Origin: Bacteroidales bacterium UBA2714
Lineage (GTDB): Bacteria; Bacteroidota; Bacteroidia; Bacteroidales; P3
DNA: 47,560 bases
Assembly: GCA_002354035.1 (NCBI GenBank)
Contig: DEKU01000064.1
Coordinates: 39,663 to 87,222 of the forward strand
Reading direction: 5' to 3'
The stretch's first letter is position 1; every line of letters begins with the position of its first letter. The notes under the pieces are model-generated. The model was given only the letters and a program-made list of their open reading frames with translations. It did not search any database and was not told the DNA's origin. This document shows, piece after piece, positions 31,325 through 40,559 of this stretch. Position numbers and translations under genes: made by a program.

Positions 31325-34300
31325 CTATATGGTGTAGCCTTGCTTTGCAAGGAGAGTCTTTATTTGTTGGGAACGATTGTCGTCGGCCAGTATGTCGACG
31401 GCCACCTGGTTGAGGGTGTAGAGGAGCTGGTAGCACTCTTCGATATTGTGGCGTACGCCCGAGGCTTTGGGGGTTCCGGTGTACTGGAGGTAGTAGTCTA
31501 AGTGTTGGGTGTAGTATTTGTAGATGCTGTCCCAGATGGCTGTGGCACGGTCGGCGCCGAAGACATCATAATAAAGGTCGATGAGGATGACACCATACTT
31601 GTCGTAGGGGAAGTTCTTCTCGGGGAAGTTGGCCTCGCTGATTTCAAGCAGCTTGCGGGCACGGAGAGTGTCGCCTTTCTCAAGCAGCTCGCGGGCTGCA
31701 ATGCTGAAGGTCTGACGCTGGACGGTACCCATGTTGATGCTGACGGGGTCGACATAGATGTCGGCGTTGAGGTTACCCCACTCAAGAGGATGCAGCTGGC
31801 CTTCGTCGTCCTTGTAACCGTTGATGAAGAAATCGTAGGATTTGTCGGTGAAGGTCTGGAGGGCGTAGCGGTTGTCGCGCTTGTCGAAGAGGACGGGTTG
31901 CAGGATTCGTGCCTCGCAGGGGATGAGTTTATAATTCATGCCCTCCTGGACACAATAGCTGCGCACCGGGGTGAAGACATCCTGGATATAGCTGGGGTTC
32001 ATGATGTTGATGTCGCGCATGAATTTGTTGGTGGCGATGATGTCGAGCATCATGAGCTCGTGGCGGAAAAGGCTGCCCTTTTTCACTTGCCATTTGATAA
32101 CGGGGTCCACCTTGTCGGCTATGTCGGCAGGGATGACTCCTTGTTGCACCAGCGCAGGAACATCGAGCGTGATTTTGAACTTGGAGGTGGGCAGAAGGAT
32201 CACCTCTTCACCACGAGCATCGCGGGTGGTGAATTTTTCGGGGTGGTCGCGGAGCAGTGCCAGGACATCGGTCACTTCGAAATAGTCGTTGGCGCGGTCT
32301 TGGAGGTAAACCACATCCTTGCCCAGGCCATAGAACTCTTTGGGCAGAGTGAAGGGCATGGGGTCGGACTCGTAAAGCTTATTGTAGAGCTGCTCGACAT
32401 ACCAATACATGCCGGAGAGGGTGTAGTTGAGGATGCGGACATCGGTGCGGAAGCCTTCAACCTCCTGGGCATACCAGAGGGGGAAGGTGTCGTTGTCGCC
32501 GAAGGTGATGAGCACTCCGTTCTTGTTGACCGAGGCGAGGTAGTTCTTGGCGAAGTCGCGTGCAGCATATTTCTGGGAGCGGTCGTGGTCGTCCCAGTTC
32601 TCGGAAGCCATAAGGATGGGTGCCGCAAAGAGGCAGAGAAGGAAGACGACGGGCATGACAAACTTGTAGAACTGCTCCTTCTTCAGGAGACGTGTAATCC
32701 AGTCGGCCAGAGCCATGACGGCAAGGCCAATCCAGATGGCAAAGAAGCTGAACGATCCCACAAAGGCATAGTCACGCTCACGGGGCTGACGAGGCGGCAT
32801 GTTGAGGTAGATACCGATGGCAATACCGGTCATGAAGAACATGATGAAAACGATGAAAGCGTCTTTCTTATTCCGCATGATGTGATAGACCAAACCGCAC
32901 AGGCCTAACAGCAAGGGGAGCAGGTAATAGACGTTACGGGCCTTGTTGTTTTTCATTTGGTCGGGCAGATTGTCCTGCGGGCCGAGACGGGCTTCGTCGA
33001 TGGCTTTGATTCCGCAGATCCAGTTGCCGTTCATGTAGTCGCGTGTGCCGTCATCATTGAAGTAGTGACCCTGGATGTCGTTTTGGCGTCCGGCGAAATT
33101 CCACATGAAATAACGCCAATACATGAATCCCATCTGGTAGCCATGGAAGTATTTGAGGTTCTGGGCTGCAGTGGGTTTGTGGTCGCCACGACATTTGCCA
33201 GCCCAGTACTCATAGAACTGGGGATGGCGGCGGGACTGGTCGTCGCTATACATGCGGGGGAACACTCCAGTGTGGTTTTGGCGATAGATGAACTTCTGCT
33301 GATAGGCGGCGGGGATGTAGCGGTCGCGACCCTGGTCATCTTTGCCGCGCACGTATTTGGTGTAGCCTTTCTCGGCGTCGATGGGTTTGCCGGCGGTGTA
33401 ATACTGGCCGGTGAGGAACGGCGTGTCGCCATACTGCTCACGACCCAGATAGGCGCGCATGGCAACGGCGTCTTTGGGTGCGTTCTCGTTCAGCGGGGTG
33501 TTGGTGTTGGCGCGTATCACCAAAAGGAAGAATGTGGAGTAGCCAATCACCAGCATCAGGAAGCCGAGGATAGCGGTGTTGATGATGGGTTTGTTCTTTT
33601 TCTTGGACGAGGTGTACCACAGCCCCCATATCACCAATGCCGCCAAAAGGAGGAAGAAGAAGATGGTGCCGCTGTTGAAGGGCAGATGGAGGGTGTTCAC
33701 AAAGAAGACATCGAAGGCAGAGTCGACATTGACGATGCCGGGGATGATGCCCCACAGGATGAGAGCCAGCAACACCACGGAAATCACACCGCTCCAGATG
33801 AAGCCTTTGAGCGTGGTTTTAGGCCATTTGCGGAAATAGACCACGTAAACGATGGCAGGAACCGTAAGGAGGTTGAGCAGGTGCACTCCGATGGCTATGC
33901 CAACCAGCAGGCACACCAGCACAAGCCAGCGCAGAGAACGGGGGTCGTCGGCTTGCTCTTCCCATTTCAAAATGGCCCAGAACACTACAGAGGTGAAGAA
34001 CGACGACATCGCATATACCTCGCCCTCGACGGCTGAGAACCAGAATGTATCGCTGAAGGTATAGGCCAATGCGCCTACAATACCTGCGCAGAAAACGGCC
34101 CAGGTGCGGGGACTCTTCAGGTCGGGGTTCTTGGGGTCGGGAAGAAGATGCTTAGCCAGCAGCGTTATGCTCCAGAACAGGAACAGGATGGTGAATCCAC
34201 TGCACATCGCAGACATAACGTTTACCGCATGAGCCACATTCTCAGGTGTAGAGAACATGGAAAACAGTCGGCCTATAAGCTGGAATGAGGGTGCTCCCGG

Positions 34301-34453
34301 AGGGTGACCCACTTGCAGTTTATTAGCCGTAGCTATGTACTCGCCACAGTCCCACCAAGATGCGGTGGCCTCGGCAGTAAGGATGTAAACAACACAGGCT
34401 ATAATGCACACTGCCCAGCCTATGATGTTGTTCATCAAATGGTATTTTTTCAT
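31325..34453 (-). CDS. DUF2723 membrane protein (GT117-like, protein O-mannosyltransferase relative)
   Basis: The 1042-residue protein matches the large DUF2723 family of Bacteroidota. It opens with a first membrane segment and the conserved TAEATASWWDCGEYIATANKL and QVGHPPGAPSFQLIGR. The aspartate and glutamate near WWDCGE are the likely catalytic acids of a GT-C fold glycosyltransferase. About a dozen membrane helices fill residues 10-620, and a soluble C-terminal region with helical repeats (LLEKGDTLRARKLLEISEANF) follows. The family is related to the human TMEM260 O-mannosyltransferase, and a role in glycosylating exported proteins is plausible but unproven. It is 47 bp after the arginine deiminase gene with no terminator or promoter between them. 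Confidence 0.9.
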   Translation of the reverse strand: MKKYHLMNNIIGWAVCIIACVVYILTAEATASWWDCGEYIATANKLQVGHPPGAPSFQLIGRLFSMFSTPENVAHAVNVMSAMCSGFTILFLFWSITLLAKHLLPDPKNPDLKSPRTWAVFCAGIVGALAYTFSDTFWFSAVEGEVYAMSSFFTSVVFWAILKWEEQADDPRSLRWLVLVCLLVGIAIGVHLLNLLTVPAIVYVVYFRKWPKTTLKGFIWSGVISVVLLALILWGIIPGIVNVDSAFDVFFVNTLHLPFNSGTIFFFLLLAALVIWGLWYTSSKKKNKPIINTAILGFLMLVIGYSTFFLLVIRANTNTPLNENAPKDAVAMRAYLGREQYGDTPFLTGQYYTAGKPIDAEKGYTKYVRGKDDQGRDRYIPAAYQQKFIYRQNHTGVFPRMYSDDQSRRHPQFYEYWAGKCRGDHKPTAAQNLKYFHGYQMGFMYWRYFMWNFAGRQNDIQGHYFNDDGTRDYMNGNWICGIKAIDEARLGPQDNLPDQMKNNKARNVYYLLPLLLGLCGLVYHIMRNKKDAFIVFIMFFMTGIAIGIYLNMPPRQPRERDYAFVGSFSFFAIWIGLAVMALADWITRLLKKEQFYKFVMPVVFLLCLFAAPILMASENWDDHDRSQKYAARDFAKNYLASVNKNGVLITFGDNDTFPLWYAQEVEGFRTDVRILNYTLSGMYWYVEQLYNKLYESDPMPFTLPKEFYGLGKDVVYLQDRANDYFEVTDVLALLRDHPEKFTTRDARGEEVILLPTSKFKITLDVPALVQQGVIPADIADKVDPVIKWQVKKGSLFRHELMMLDIIATNKFMRDINIMNPSYIQDVFTPVRSYCVQEGMNYKLIPCEARILQPVLFDKRDNRYALQTFTDKSYDFFINGYKDDEGQLHPLEWGNLNADIYVDPVSINMGTVQRQTFSIAARELLEKGDTLRARKLLEISEANFPEKNFPYDKYGVILIDLYYDVFGADRATAIWDSIYKYYTQHLDYYLQYTGTPKASGVRHNIEECYQLLYTLNQVAVDILADDNRSQQIKTLLAKQGYTI

Positions 34454-34500
34454 AGTATTGTAGGATAGAATGATTTATTATTCCGTATGTGAAACTATTG

Positions 34501-35754
34501 TCAATCTCTGTTGATGGGCATGGTCATACAGCGGGCTCCTCCGCCTGCGCGGGGAAGCTCACTGGCCTTGAATGTGACCACGAACTTGTTGTAGCTGTTC
34601 AGGTCGGTCTTTCCGCTGCACACCTCATCGGCATCCAGAACACTGAATCCTGCCTTATTGAGACTCTCAATGGTGTTGAGGTTGCGCTCGTAGCCTATCA
34701 CTTTTCCGTCACCAAGGGCAAAAAAGTTAGCGCCACTGTGCCATTGCTCCCTGTCTTGATACCACGAGTCGGAGCCGCCACAGAAAACGGGTTCCATATC
34801 CATGCCGCACATCTTCAGCCCGTGGAGCATATTGTCGCACTCCGACACTTTCATCTTTCCATTGTCCAACTCGATAAGGGTTGTAGACTTCCCGCTGAAA
34901 ATGCCATTCTTGTCGAGCATGGGCTGATAGACCATACACTGATGGCTACCCAAAAAAGTGAAGACCATGTCGAGGTGGATGAACGAGTCGGGCTTGTGGG
35001 GCAACTCCTGCACCAGTATGCGGAAACGCTTGCGCTCTTGTGCGTATTTTTCCGCCAGATATTGGATACCCTTGTAGTTTGTGCGGATGCCCATACCGAT
35101 GCAGAGCATATCGGGCGAGGCTACCTGCACATCGCCTCCTTCGGTGCGGGCATTGCGGTCGCCATCCATTGCACAGAAGGTACGTGTATTGAAGTAATCC
35201 TCGAAGATGGTCTTATAGATAAGGGTCTCACGCTGCCTTACCTTGAACGACATAGAGTTGATTAACACCTCGTTGTAGACCGACGAAGATGCATCGCGGG
35301 TAAAGAAGAGGTTATACAAAGGTTTCAACGTATAGCGGTCGTCCTTAAACACCAGAGGATCGGTATCGTCGTGATAGGGCACTCCTTCTATCAATTCTTT
35401 TGCCAACTGGTCACTGGGATGGCGCATCAACTCGTCGATGATATGTGGGCATCCATCCAGTTCACAACTCTTGGACACTACAAGTTGGCGCACATCGTCG
35501 TTGTCCATCAGGTCCTTCAATATGTCCTCGACATAATACACTTTGGTCCATTTCTCGAAAACGCCACAGAACGAAGCATACTCCTTGTCGACAATATGCT
35601 TGCTCAGGATGTCACTATAAAGGGCCTCATTGGCGTTCTCGGGGGTCATTCGCTCTATTTCTATCCCTGGCCGATGCAACAACACAGCATTGAGCCGTCC
35701 GTATTCGCTCGAAACGTTTATCGCTGTTTTAGTACTGTCCGTCTTTTCTGTCAT
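34501..35754 (-). CDS. arcA: Arginine deiminase
   Basis: The 417-residue protein has the full arginine deiminase layout: LNAVLLHRPGIEIERM near the start, the substrate-binding LFFTRDASS, EGGDVQV (Glu/Asp), HLDMVFT (catalytic His), and the nucleophile Cys409 in GGGARCMTMPI. It converts arginine to citrulline and ammonia. No ornithine carbamoyltransferase, carbamate kinase or arginine antiporter is adjacent, so it is not in a classical ADI operon. The -7 box at 35826-35833 lies 72 bp upstream and appears to drive the whole operon to pgk. The enzyme family also has guanidino-modifying relatives, but motif order and length favour free arginine as substrate. Confidence 0.88.
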   Translation of the reverse strand: MTEKTDSTKTAINVSSEYGRLNAVLLHRPGIEIERMTPENANEALYSDILSKHIVDKEYASFCGVFEKWTKVYYVEDILKDLMDNDDVRQLVVSKSCELDGCPHIIDELMRHPSDQLAKELIEGVPYHDDTDPLVFKDDRYTLKPLYNLFFTRDASSSVYNEVLINSMSFKVRQRETLIYKTIFEDYFNTRTFCAMDGDRNARTEGGDVQVASPDMLCIGMGIRTNYKGIQYLAEKYAQERKRFRILVQELPHKPDSFIHLDMVFTFLGSHQCMVYQPMLDKNGIFSGKSTTLIELDNGKMKVSECDNMLHGLKMCGMDMEPVFCGGSDSWYQDREQWHSGANFFALGDGKVIGYERNLNTIESLNKAGFSVLDADEVCSGKTDLNSYNKFVVTFKASELPRAGGGARCMTMPINRD

Positions 35755-35825
35755 ATATCATAATTAGTTGTTTTACGTTGTATTGCAGCAACTTCTAACC
35801 GCAATACCATACTTAGCAGATTCTG

Positions 35826-35833
35826 CAAATATA
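35826..35833 (-). promoter_or_regulatory. -7 promoter box of the arcA-DUF2723-atpB-pgk operon
   Basis: The minus strand reads TATATTTGCAG, an exact TAnnTTTG match 72 bp before the arcA ATG. No other exact box is seen before any later gene of this operon. Confidence 0.6.
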
Positions 35834-35983
35834 CGATTTTTTTCTGAATCATCGACTTAAACAATAGTTTTTTTGCACTATTTTTCAACAGCCGTTCTGT
35901 GAGCCCGCCCTCATCCAACATGCTTTCTGGGCTTTTATAACGAAACCCGCAAGCATGATAATCAGCAGCATACCACATAGCAA

Positions 35984-36019
35984 AGGGGCTGCATGATTCC
36001 CTTAAACCTTGCAGCCCCT
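35984..36019 (-). terminator. Terminator after the T9SS cargo gene
   Basis: AGGGGCTGCA pairs with TGCAGCCCCT around a 16-nt loop, 25 bp beyond the stop on the minus strand, with a short T run after the stem. Confidence 0.65.
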
Positions 36020-36044
36020 GTCGTTCTTATAATCTACAACGTGT

Positions 36045-37586
36045 TCAGCGCACCACAAGTTTCTTCGTGGCTATGCCGTTGGGGGTGTGGAGGGCGGCGA
36101 TGTAGGTGCCGGAGGCGAGGTGGCTGATGTCCACCACGGCCGATATGCCCGTGGTCTCCTGTTCCGCCACGCGGCGGCCGTCGAGGTCGTATATCACCAC
36201 GCGCTCCAGCCGCAGCGACGACACCACACTCACCTTGCCGTGGGCGGGGTTGGGGATGAGGTGCGTGTAGCGGTCGAGGTCGGAGGGCTGGTCGATGCCG
36301 ATGGGCTGGGACGGCTCTACGCGGAAAGTCTTGGGGGCGCTCCAGGCGCCCCAGCTGCTGTCGCACGGGCACCACCCCCGCACATACGCCTTGTACTGCA
36401 CCTCAGGCCTGAGCCCTGTGAGGGTGACGGTGGGCGAGCTGGTGGTAACGACCCTGTAGTTGGCCTCGTCCATGCCCACCATGCCGTACTTCACCTCCCA
36501 CCGCACACTGTTCACTGCGTCCCACATCAGCGTGGCCGTGCTGTCCGTACTCTCCGCCACCCGCACACCGACCACCTGCTGGCAATGCTCAATAATGGTG
36601 TCGAAATACAAATCAATGATGGGGTAAATCATGGGGGGCCAGCGCAATAACTGCGTGCGATTGGCCCGGTGCCCTTGCAAAACAAATATTCTCGCCCATG
36701 GTTGATCTCGAAATTTGCGCCAACACATAAAATCATAAAATGGTGGGGGAGTTCCATTCAATATTTCGCGTGACAGAAGAAACCAATAACGTGTAGCCCT
36801 GTGATCCCACAACCACATTCTCTCTTGATACCCCGTCCCATCCCATATAGGCGGGCATTCCATACCATAGCTGCCATCGTTATTGAATGCTGTCCCAGCC
36901 ACCACAAAGGAGTCCTCCACCACAATGGGTTTGTCGAAATACACTTCGTAGAGGGCGGACACTGGCGCTGTGTCGAAATAGTGAGGGTGCCCATATTTAT
37001 TATAATAACAATTATGTTGAATAGGATTGGGCCATTCCGGGGACTCCGGCGAAACCTCTGGGGGGAGAACCACACTTGCATGAGGCTGTTCCATCCGCCA
37101 CGGGGCTGAAATGAGTTTCACCAAACTGTTGCCCACCGGTTTGTACAATATCATCGAATCGGTGATACGGTTGAGAACCGATGTGTCTCGTACATTGGGG
37201 AAAAAGTACTCCGGTCTTTGCTGACCGGCATTGGTACTCCACCAATTCATAAAATACTGGATAGTCGTATCCCCAACCCCTTGCATATATGCACATGCTG
37301 CAATACCCACAATCTTGATGGGATGGTCGGTTATCAACTGATTACCGATAATATGATTACCATTATTAATATCTGGGCCTTGAGAGATGGAGTCGAAATC
37401 ACAGAAGAAGAACCAAGATCCCCAATCACCCCAACCGACTGGACAACTATATTTATCGGGGCCCTCTAAGCTTGTCCATTGGTTAGTAATATAATTCCCA
37501 GGGAGATGCCTAAGCGTATCCTGAGCCCATATAGTGGTCAAACAACTGACCATCACTAAGAATGATAAAAAAACGGTCTTTTTCAT
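36045..37586 (-). CDS. Secreted protein with fibronectin type III and T9SS type A sorting domains
   Basis: I use the ATG at 37586, giving 513 residues with a signal peptide (MKKTVFLSFLVMVSCLTTIWAQ); the upstream extension overlaps the neighbouring gene's end. Residues about 25-330 are a Trp/Tyr-rich region of unknown fold, with cysteines that may pair. A fibronectin type III-like domain follows (about 345-435: STATLMWDAV, VTLTGLRPEVQYKAYVRGW). The end is a type A sorting domain, with HLIPNPAHGKVSVVS, VVIYDLDGRRVAEQE, HLASGTYIAALHT and a final KKLVVR. Such cargo crosses the outer membrane through the type IX system and is anchored to the surface. It lies 32 bp after the unknown secreted protein and has a terminator at 35984-36019. 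Confidence 0.88.
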   Translation of the reverse strand: MKKTVFLSFLVMVSCLTTIWAQDTLRHLPGNYITNQWTSLEGPDKYSCPVGWGDWGSWFFFCDFDSISQGPDINNGNHIIGNQLITDHPIKIVGIAACAYMQGVGDTTIQYFMNWWSTNAGQQRPEYFFPNVRDTSVLNRITDSMILYKPVGNSLVKLISAPWRMEQPHASVVLPPEVSPESPEWPNPIQHNCYYNKYGHPHYFDTAPVSALYEVYFDKPIVVEDSFVVAGTAFNNDGSYGMECPPIWDGTGYQERMWLWDHRATRYWFLLSREILNGTPPPFYDFMCWRKFRDQPWARIFVLQGHRANRTQLLRWPPMIYPIIDLYFDTIIEHCQQVVGVRVAESTDSTATLMWDAVNSVRWEVKYGMVGMDEANYRVVTTSSPTVTLTGLRPEVQYKAYVRGWCPCDSSWGAWSAPKTFRVEPSQPIGIDQPSDLDRYTHLIPNPAHGKVSVVSSLRLERVVIYDLDGRRVAEQETTGISAVVDISHLASGTYIAALHTPNGIATKKLVVR

Positions 37587-37617
37587 GATATGAGATGAAT
37601 TATGGATTAAACTATTA

Positions 37618-39087
37618 TTAATATTGGGGACAAATCTGCTCACAGCCAGCACTTGCTATAACCTGCGTTCTATAAGTGCTTAGCGATAATAGATACCAGG
37701 TTGTAGGAGTATTCATATTTATTAAATTCTTCTCGTTAACAAGGGGTACATCAACAACTGGGTTGTCAATAATATTGTTGCAAGCCGAAACGGTACTCCC
37801 CACAACATTATTAAGCCAAAAATAGTAATGCGAAAGAGATAACCGGTCCGCACCTCCTACCAAATAATGCGAACTATTGTCGAGACACAAATTGTAGGGT
37901 TCCCACTCGCTTGTTGTGCTGTGTATTGTTTGGTATTCGGAACTTGCAAAGGCCGTTACGCCACCAGAGAAATCGAAAGCTGTTACACAATAATCTTGTA
38001 CACCTGGGGAAGTCTCATGTCGGTGGAGTACCAAATAGTTCTTATTTGATTTATCGTACTTAAATCCTGGTATAGAGGTTGTTTCTCCATTATTAAATAC
38101 TGCTGCACATGCGGAGGTCATCACGATAGGGCTGTTTGCTGCCAACGGTGTCAAATTATAATGACGAAGTGTAAGATATGTCTTAACATAAATACGTTCG
38201 CAATCACAGAAAACATTTGCAGGGTAACAGTTCAAGAAATCATTCTCTCTCCGATGGGCACAAACAGCCACGTTGTCACCATCTACTTGGACAATCTTTG
38301 AAAGGTATCCTGCTGGCTCAATGTTTTCAACATACACGTCACTGCCATATGTAGAGTTTACAGATGTTTGGAAGAAGTATGCGGGAAGAAGTGAAGGGTC
38401 AAACATATTGAACTTTTTGAAAGGTATAAGTGTTATTCCCCAATTATAATAAGGAGCGCAGTCCCACAATCGGCCAACATGATGTCTTAGATAGACCACA
38501 TAATTCTCTGTGACAGCCATATCCAATATCTCGTTTTTGTAATTGTCATATTCTAACAAGAGGGTTCGGTATTTCATTCCTGTATAAGGGTGCCCCACAG
38601 CTTCAAATGCAACGGGATCAAGACTGACATCGCGTCCGAATCCGGCAATATGATATACTGAACCATCCTTGAAGACCTCTATTTTCCTCAACGATGTCAA
38701 CCCAACGGTACTATACAAATCCATGTCCATGTGAGCACCTACACCTAAAGTGAACAGACTGTCAATGCTGATACAGCCGAGGAAACCTCCATACGGAAAT
38801 TTCTCACCACAGAAGAAGATAAAACGGTCAATTATCTCAAAATCCATAATTGTAGCATTCACTTCAATAATGACTTCGGAATAATTAAGCAGGTCTGTTT
38901 TAATAAAATGAATAACTCCACCACTATGCGACGATGCAGCGATGAACCCACCAGTAACAGCATCGAACCGCACCATGTTGTGGTTGCCGTTGGATGGGAT
39001 TGAGGTCAGCACTCCCGGGCCTTGTGCGGAGGCTAACCAGCTCAGCCCACTTAGGAGAAAGAGCAAGACTAAAGCATGATTTTTCAT
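37618..39087 (-). CDS. Secreted protein of unknown function
   Basis: I do not recognise this 489-residue protein. It has a clear signal peptide (MKNHALVLLFLLSGLSWLASAQ) and then a beta-rich, aromatic sequence with recurring short blocks of the kind seen in beta-propellers (MVRFDAVTGGFIAAS, YRTLLLEYDNYKNEILDM, GFKYDKSNKNYLVLH, PYNLCLDNSSHYLVGG). About ten cysteines are spread through the second half. No T9SS sorting domain is visible at its end, unlike the next gene. The gene is much AT-richer than its neighbours, which suggests recent transfer. A TATCTTTG box lies at 39156-39163, and the T9SS gene follows within 32 bp, so the two probably form an operon. Confidence 0.75.
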   Translation of the reverse strand: MKNHALVLLFLLSGLSWLASAQGPGVLTSIPSNGNHNMVRFDAVTGGFIAASSHSGGVIHFIKTDLLNYSEVIIEVNATIMDFEIIDRFIFFCGEKFPYGGFLGCISIDSLFTLGVGAHMDMDLYSTVGLTSLRKIEVFKDGSVYHIAGFGRDVSLDPVAFEAVGHPYTGMKYRTLLLEYDNYKNEILDMAVTENYVVYLRHHVGRLWDCAPYYNWGITLIPFKKFNMFDPSLLPAYFFQTSVNSTYGSDVYVENIEPAGYLSKIVQVDGDNVAVCAHRRENDFLNCYPANVFCDCERIYVKTYLTLRHYNLTPLAANSPIVMTSACAAVFNNGETTSIPGFKYDKSNKNYLVLHRHETSPGVQDYCVTAFDFSGGVTAFASSEYQTIHSTTSEWEPYNLCLDNSSHYLVGGADRLSLSHYYFWLNNVVGSTVSACNNIIDNPVVDVPLVNEKNLINMNTPTTWYLLSLSTYRTQVIASAGCEQICPQY

Positions 39088-39155
39088 GGCGTAATAGTGT
39101 TTAATTAATTGAATAATAATTTATTGGTTACATAAACAATCATACAACCACGAAA

Positions 39156-39163
39156 CAAAGATA
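39156..39163 (-). promoter_or_regulatory. -7 promoter box of the secreted protein pair
   Basis: The minus strand reads TATCTTTG, 69 bp upstream of the ATG at 39087, in an AT-rich leader. Confidence 0.55.
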
Positions 39164-39221
39164 CAAACAATTTTCGACTAATGCAAATTTATTTAATTCC
39201 TGGGCTTCTGTACTTCCTCCC

Positions 39222-39593
39222 TTATATACGTTGACCAAAAGTCAATGGAGTGTCATCGTCATCTACAAAGCCCATGATGGGACAAGGTATGTAAATACCA
39301 GATATTTCCCCTGTTTCAGCGATATAATAATTGGCTGTTATTTCAGAATCATCACCAGTCTACAAACAATGTAGCAAAGACATGCCAACGAAATGGTGGC
39401 TTTTGTCCCCACCATCCTAAGCCACGGAATGCCCGACCGCACAATATAGGCCAACTGAATCAACAGACAGGTTATACTCCACGGCGGCCTTCCGACTTCT
39501 GTCGGTTGCCACAATTCGGCTTGTCCATAAGGGGATTCCCCAGTATCCGCTGCCTACATACAGGTTGTCAATATCGTGTGTTTTGATTTGACA
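39222..39593 (-). pseudogene. Decayed C-terminal gene fragment with two in-frame TAG codons
   Basis: One minus-strand frame reads as protein for 123 codons before a TAA stop. It encodes DIDNLYVGSGYWGIPLW, TSRIVATDRSRKAAVEYN and LSVDSVGLYCAVGHSVA, then a TAG, then a short stretch and a second TAG, then SEITANYYIAETGEISGIY and IPCPIMGFVDDDDTPL before the end. A TGA closes the frame upstream. Composition and residue use look like a real secreted-protein end rather than chance. No start is visible. I do not recognise the family. It lies upstream of the unknown secreted protein gene and may be what remains of a similar gene. Confidence 0.5.
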
Positions 39594-39713
39594 TCACCAT
39601 CCCTCCTGTCATACCAGTCTTTTCGATACTGCGCCACAGGAGCATGCCGATAAGCCTAACAAGCAAAGAAATGGCGACGAGGGAAGGGGTGTGATGAGCG
39701 GGAAAAAAAGAAA

Positions 39714-39745
39714 GGAGGCCGGTGCCGCGACGGCAATCGGCCTCC
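39714..39745 (-). terminator. Rho-independent terminator of the barrel protein gene
   Basis: GGAGGCCG pairs with CGGCCTCC, with an inner TGCCG/CGGCA stem. On the minus strand it is followed by TTTCTTTTTTTCCC. Confidence 0.8.
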
Positions 39746-39779
39746 CTTGTTGGGGTGCGCCCACGGTGGTGCAGGCGGA

Positions 39780-40493
39780 CTATCTGAAGGGGATTTGATA
39801 GCCCACAGTAAGCAGCAAGGCACAGTTGTTGCCCATAGGAACTTTGGCATTGGGATTTGTGCCGCCGAGACTCTCAATCGCATCCGGTGTTTCGGTCACG
39901 GCCATGAAACCATAGTCCAACTGAAGCATCACGGAGAGATCCTGCCATTCATAGCCTATCCCGAACAACAAGTCAACATCCAAGCGGTTCATCACGTCGA
40001 ATGCCGACGATGTGGTGCGGTAGTTCCAGTCGCCCTGGGGCATTCCATGGGTGAATTTTCTGTCTTTCACGGTCCCGAATACGCCGATATTGACGGCCGG
40101 CCCCACCGACAGGAGGGCAATATGGCCCGGCTCACGGATGGGGAGCTCGTAGCGGAAAGTGGCCAAAACGGGAATCTGCGCATACCAGGCGTCATACGAG
40201 CCTTCGCGGATGGACATGGCCATTTCTAAAACCTCCTGGAATTTGCATCCACGGCGGATGAAGTTCACACCGGTCTGCAACCGGAAATTCTCGGCCAGCA
40301 TCGATGCCGACTGGGTAAACCCGAATGTCACAAAACCGCCTACGTTGGCAGCCAGTATAGGCGTGTTGTCAGCCAAGTCGTCGACGTGGGTGGCCATGCC
40401 GGCTCCCACGCGCACACCGTAGTTCAAGAACTGGGCCTGCGCTGTTGTGGCGAAGGCTGTTAACAAGGTCAGTACTATCAAAAATCTCTTCAT
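39780..40493 (-). CDS. Outer-membrane beta-barrel protein (PorT-like family)
   Basis: The 237-residue protein has a signal peptide (MKRFLIVLTLLTAFATTAQAQ) and a barrel body of the OMP_b-brl_2/PorT type: FLNYGVRVGAGMATHV, LQTGVNFIRRGCKF, YAQIPVLATFRYELPI, ALLSVGPAVNIGVFGTV, LLFGIGYEWQDLSVMLQLDYGF and the terminal LLLTVGYQIPFR strand ending in aromatic-basic residues. Function is unknown; in relatives the barrel is a small outer-membrane protein of 8-10 strands. A TATTTTTG box is 23 bp upstream and a good terminator follows, so it is a single-gene unit. Confidence 0.83.
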   Translation of the reverse strand: MKRFLIVLTLLTAFATTAQAQFLNYGVRVGAGMATHVDDLADNTPILAANVGGFVTFGFTQSASMLAENFRLQTGVNFIRRGCKFQEVLEMAMSIREGSYDAWYAQIPVLATFRYELPIREPGHIALLSVGPAVNIGVFGTVKDRKFTHGMPQGDWNYRTTSSAFDVMNRLDVDLLFGIGYEWQDLSVMLQLDYGFMAVTETPDAIESLGGTNPNAKVPMGNNCALLLTVGYQIPFR

Positions 40494-40515
40494 AAGTTCT
40501 TAGAATAAAACCGTG

Positions 40516-40523
40516 CAAAAATA
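40516..40523 (-). promoter_or_regulatory. -7 promoter box of the PorT-like gene
   Basis: The minus strand reads TATTTTTGCACGG, an exact TAnnTTTG match 23 bp before the ATG. Confidence 0.6.
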
Positions 40524-40559
40524 CGACTTTTTTTTTAATTATAAGAGTTTTTTCTGCTT

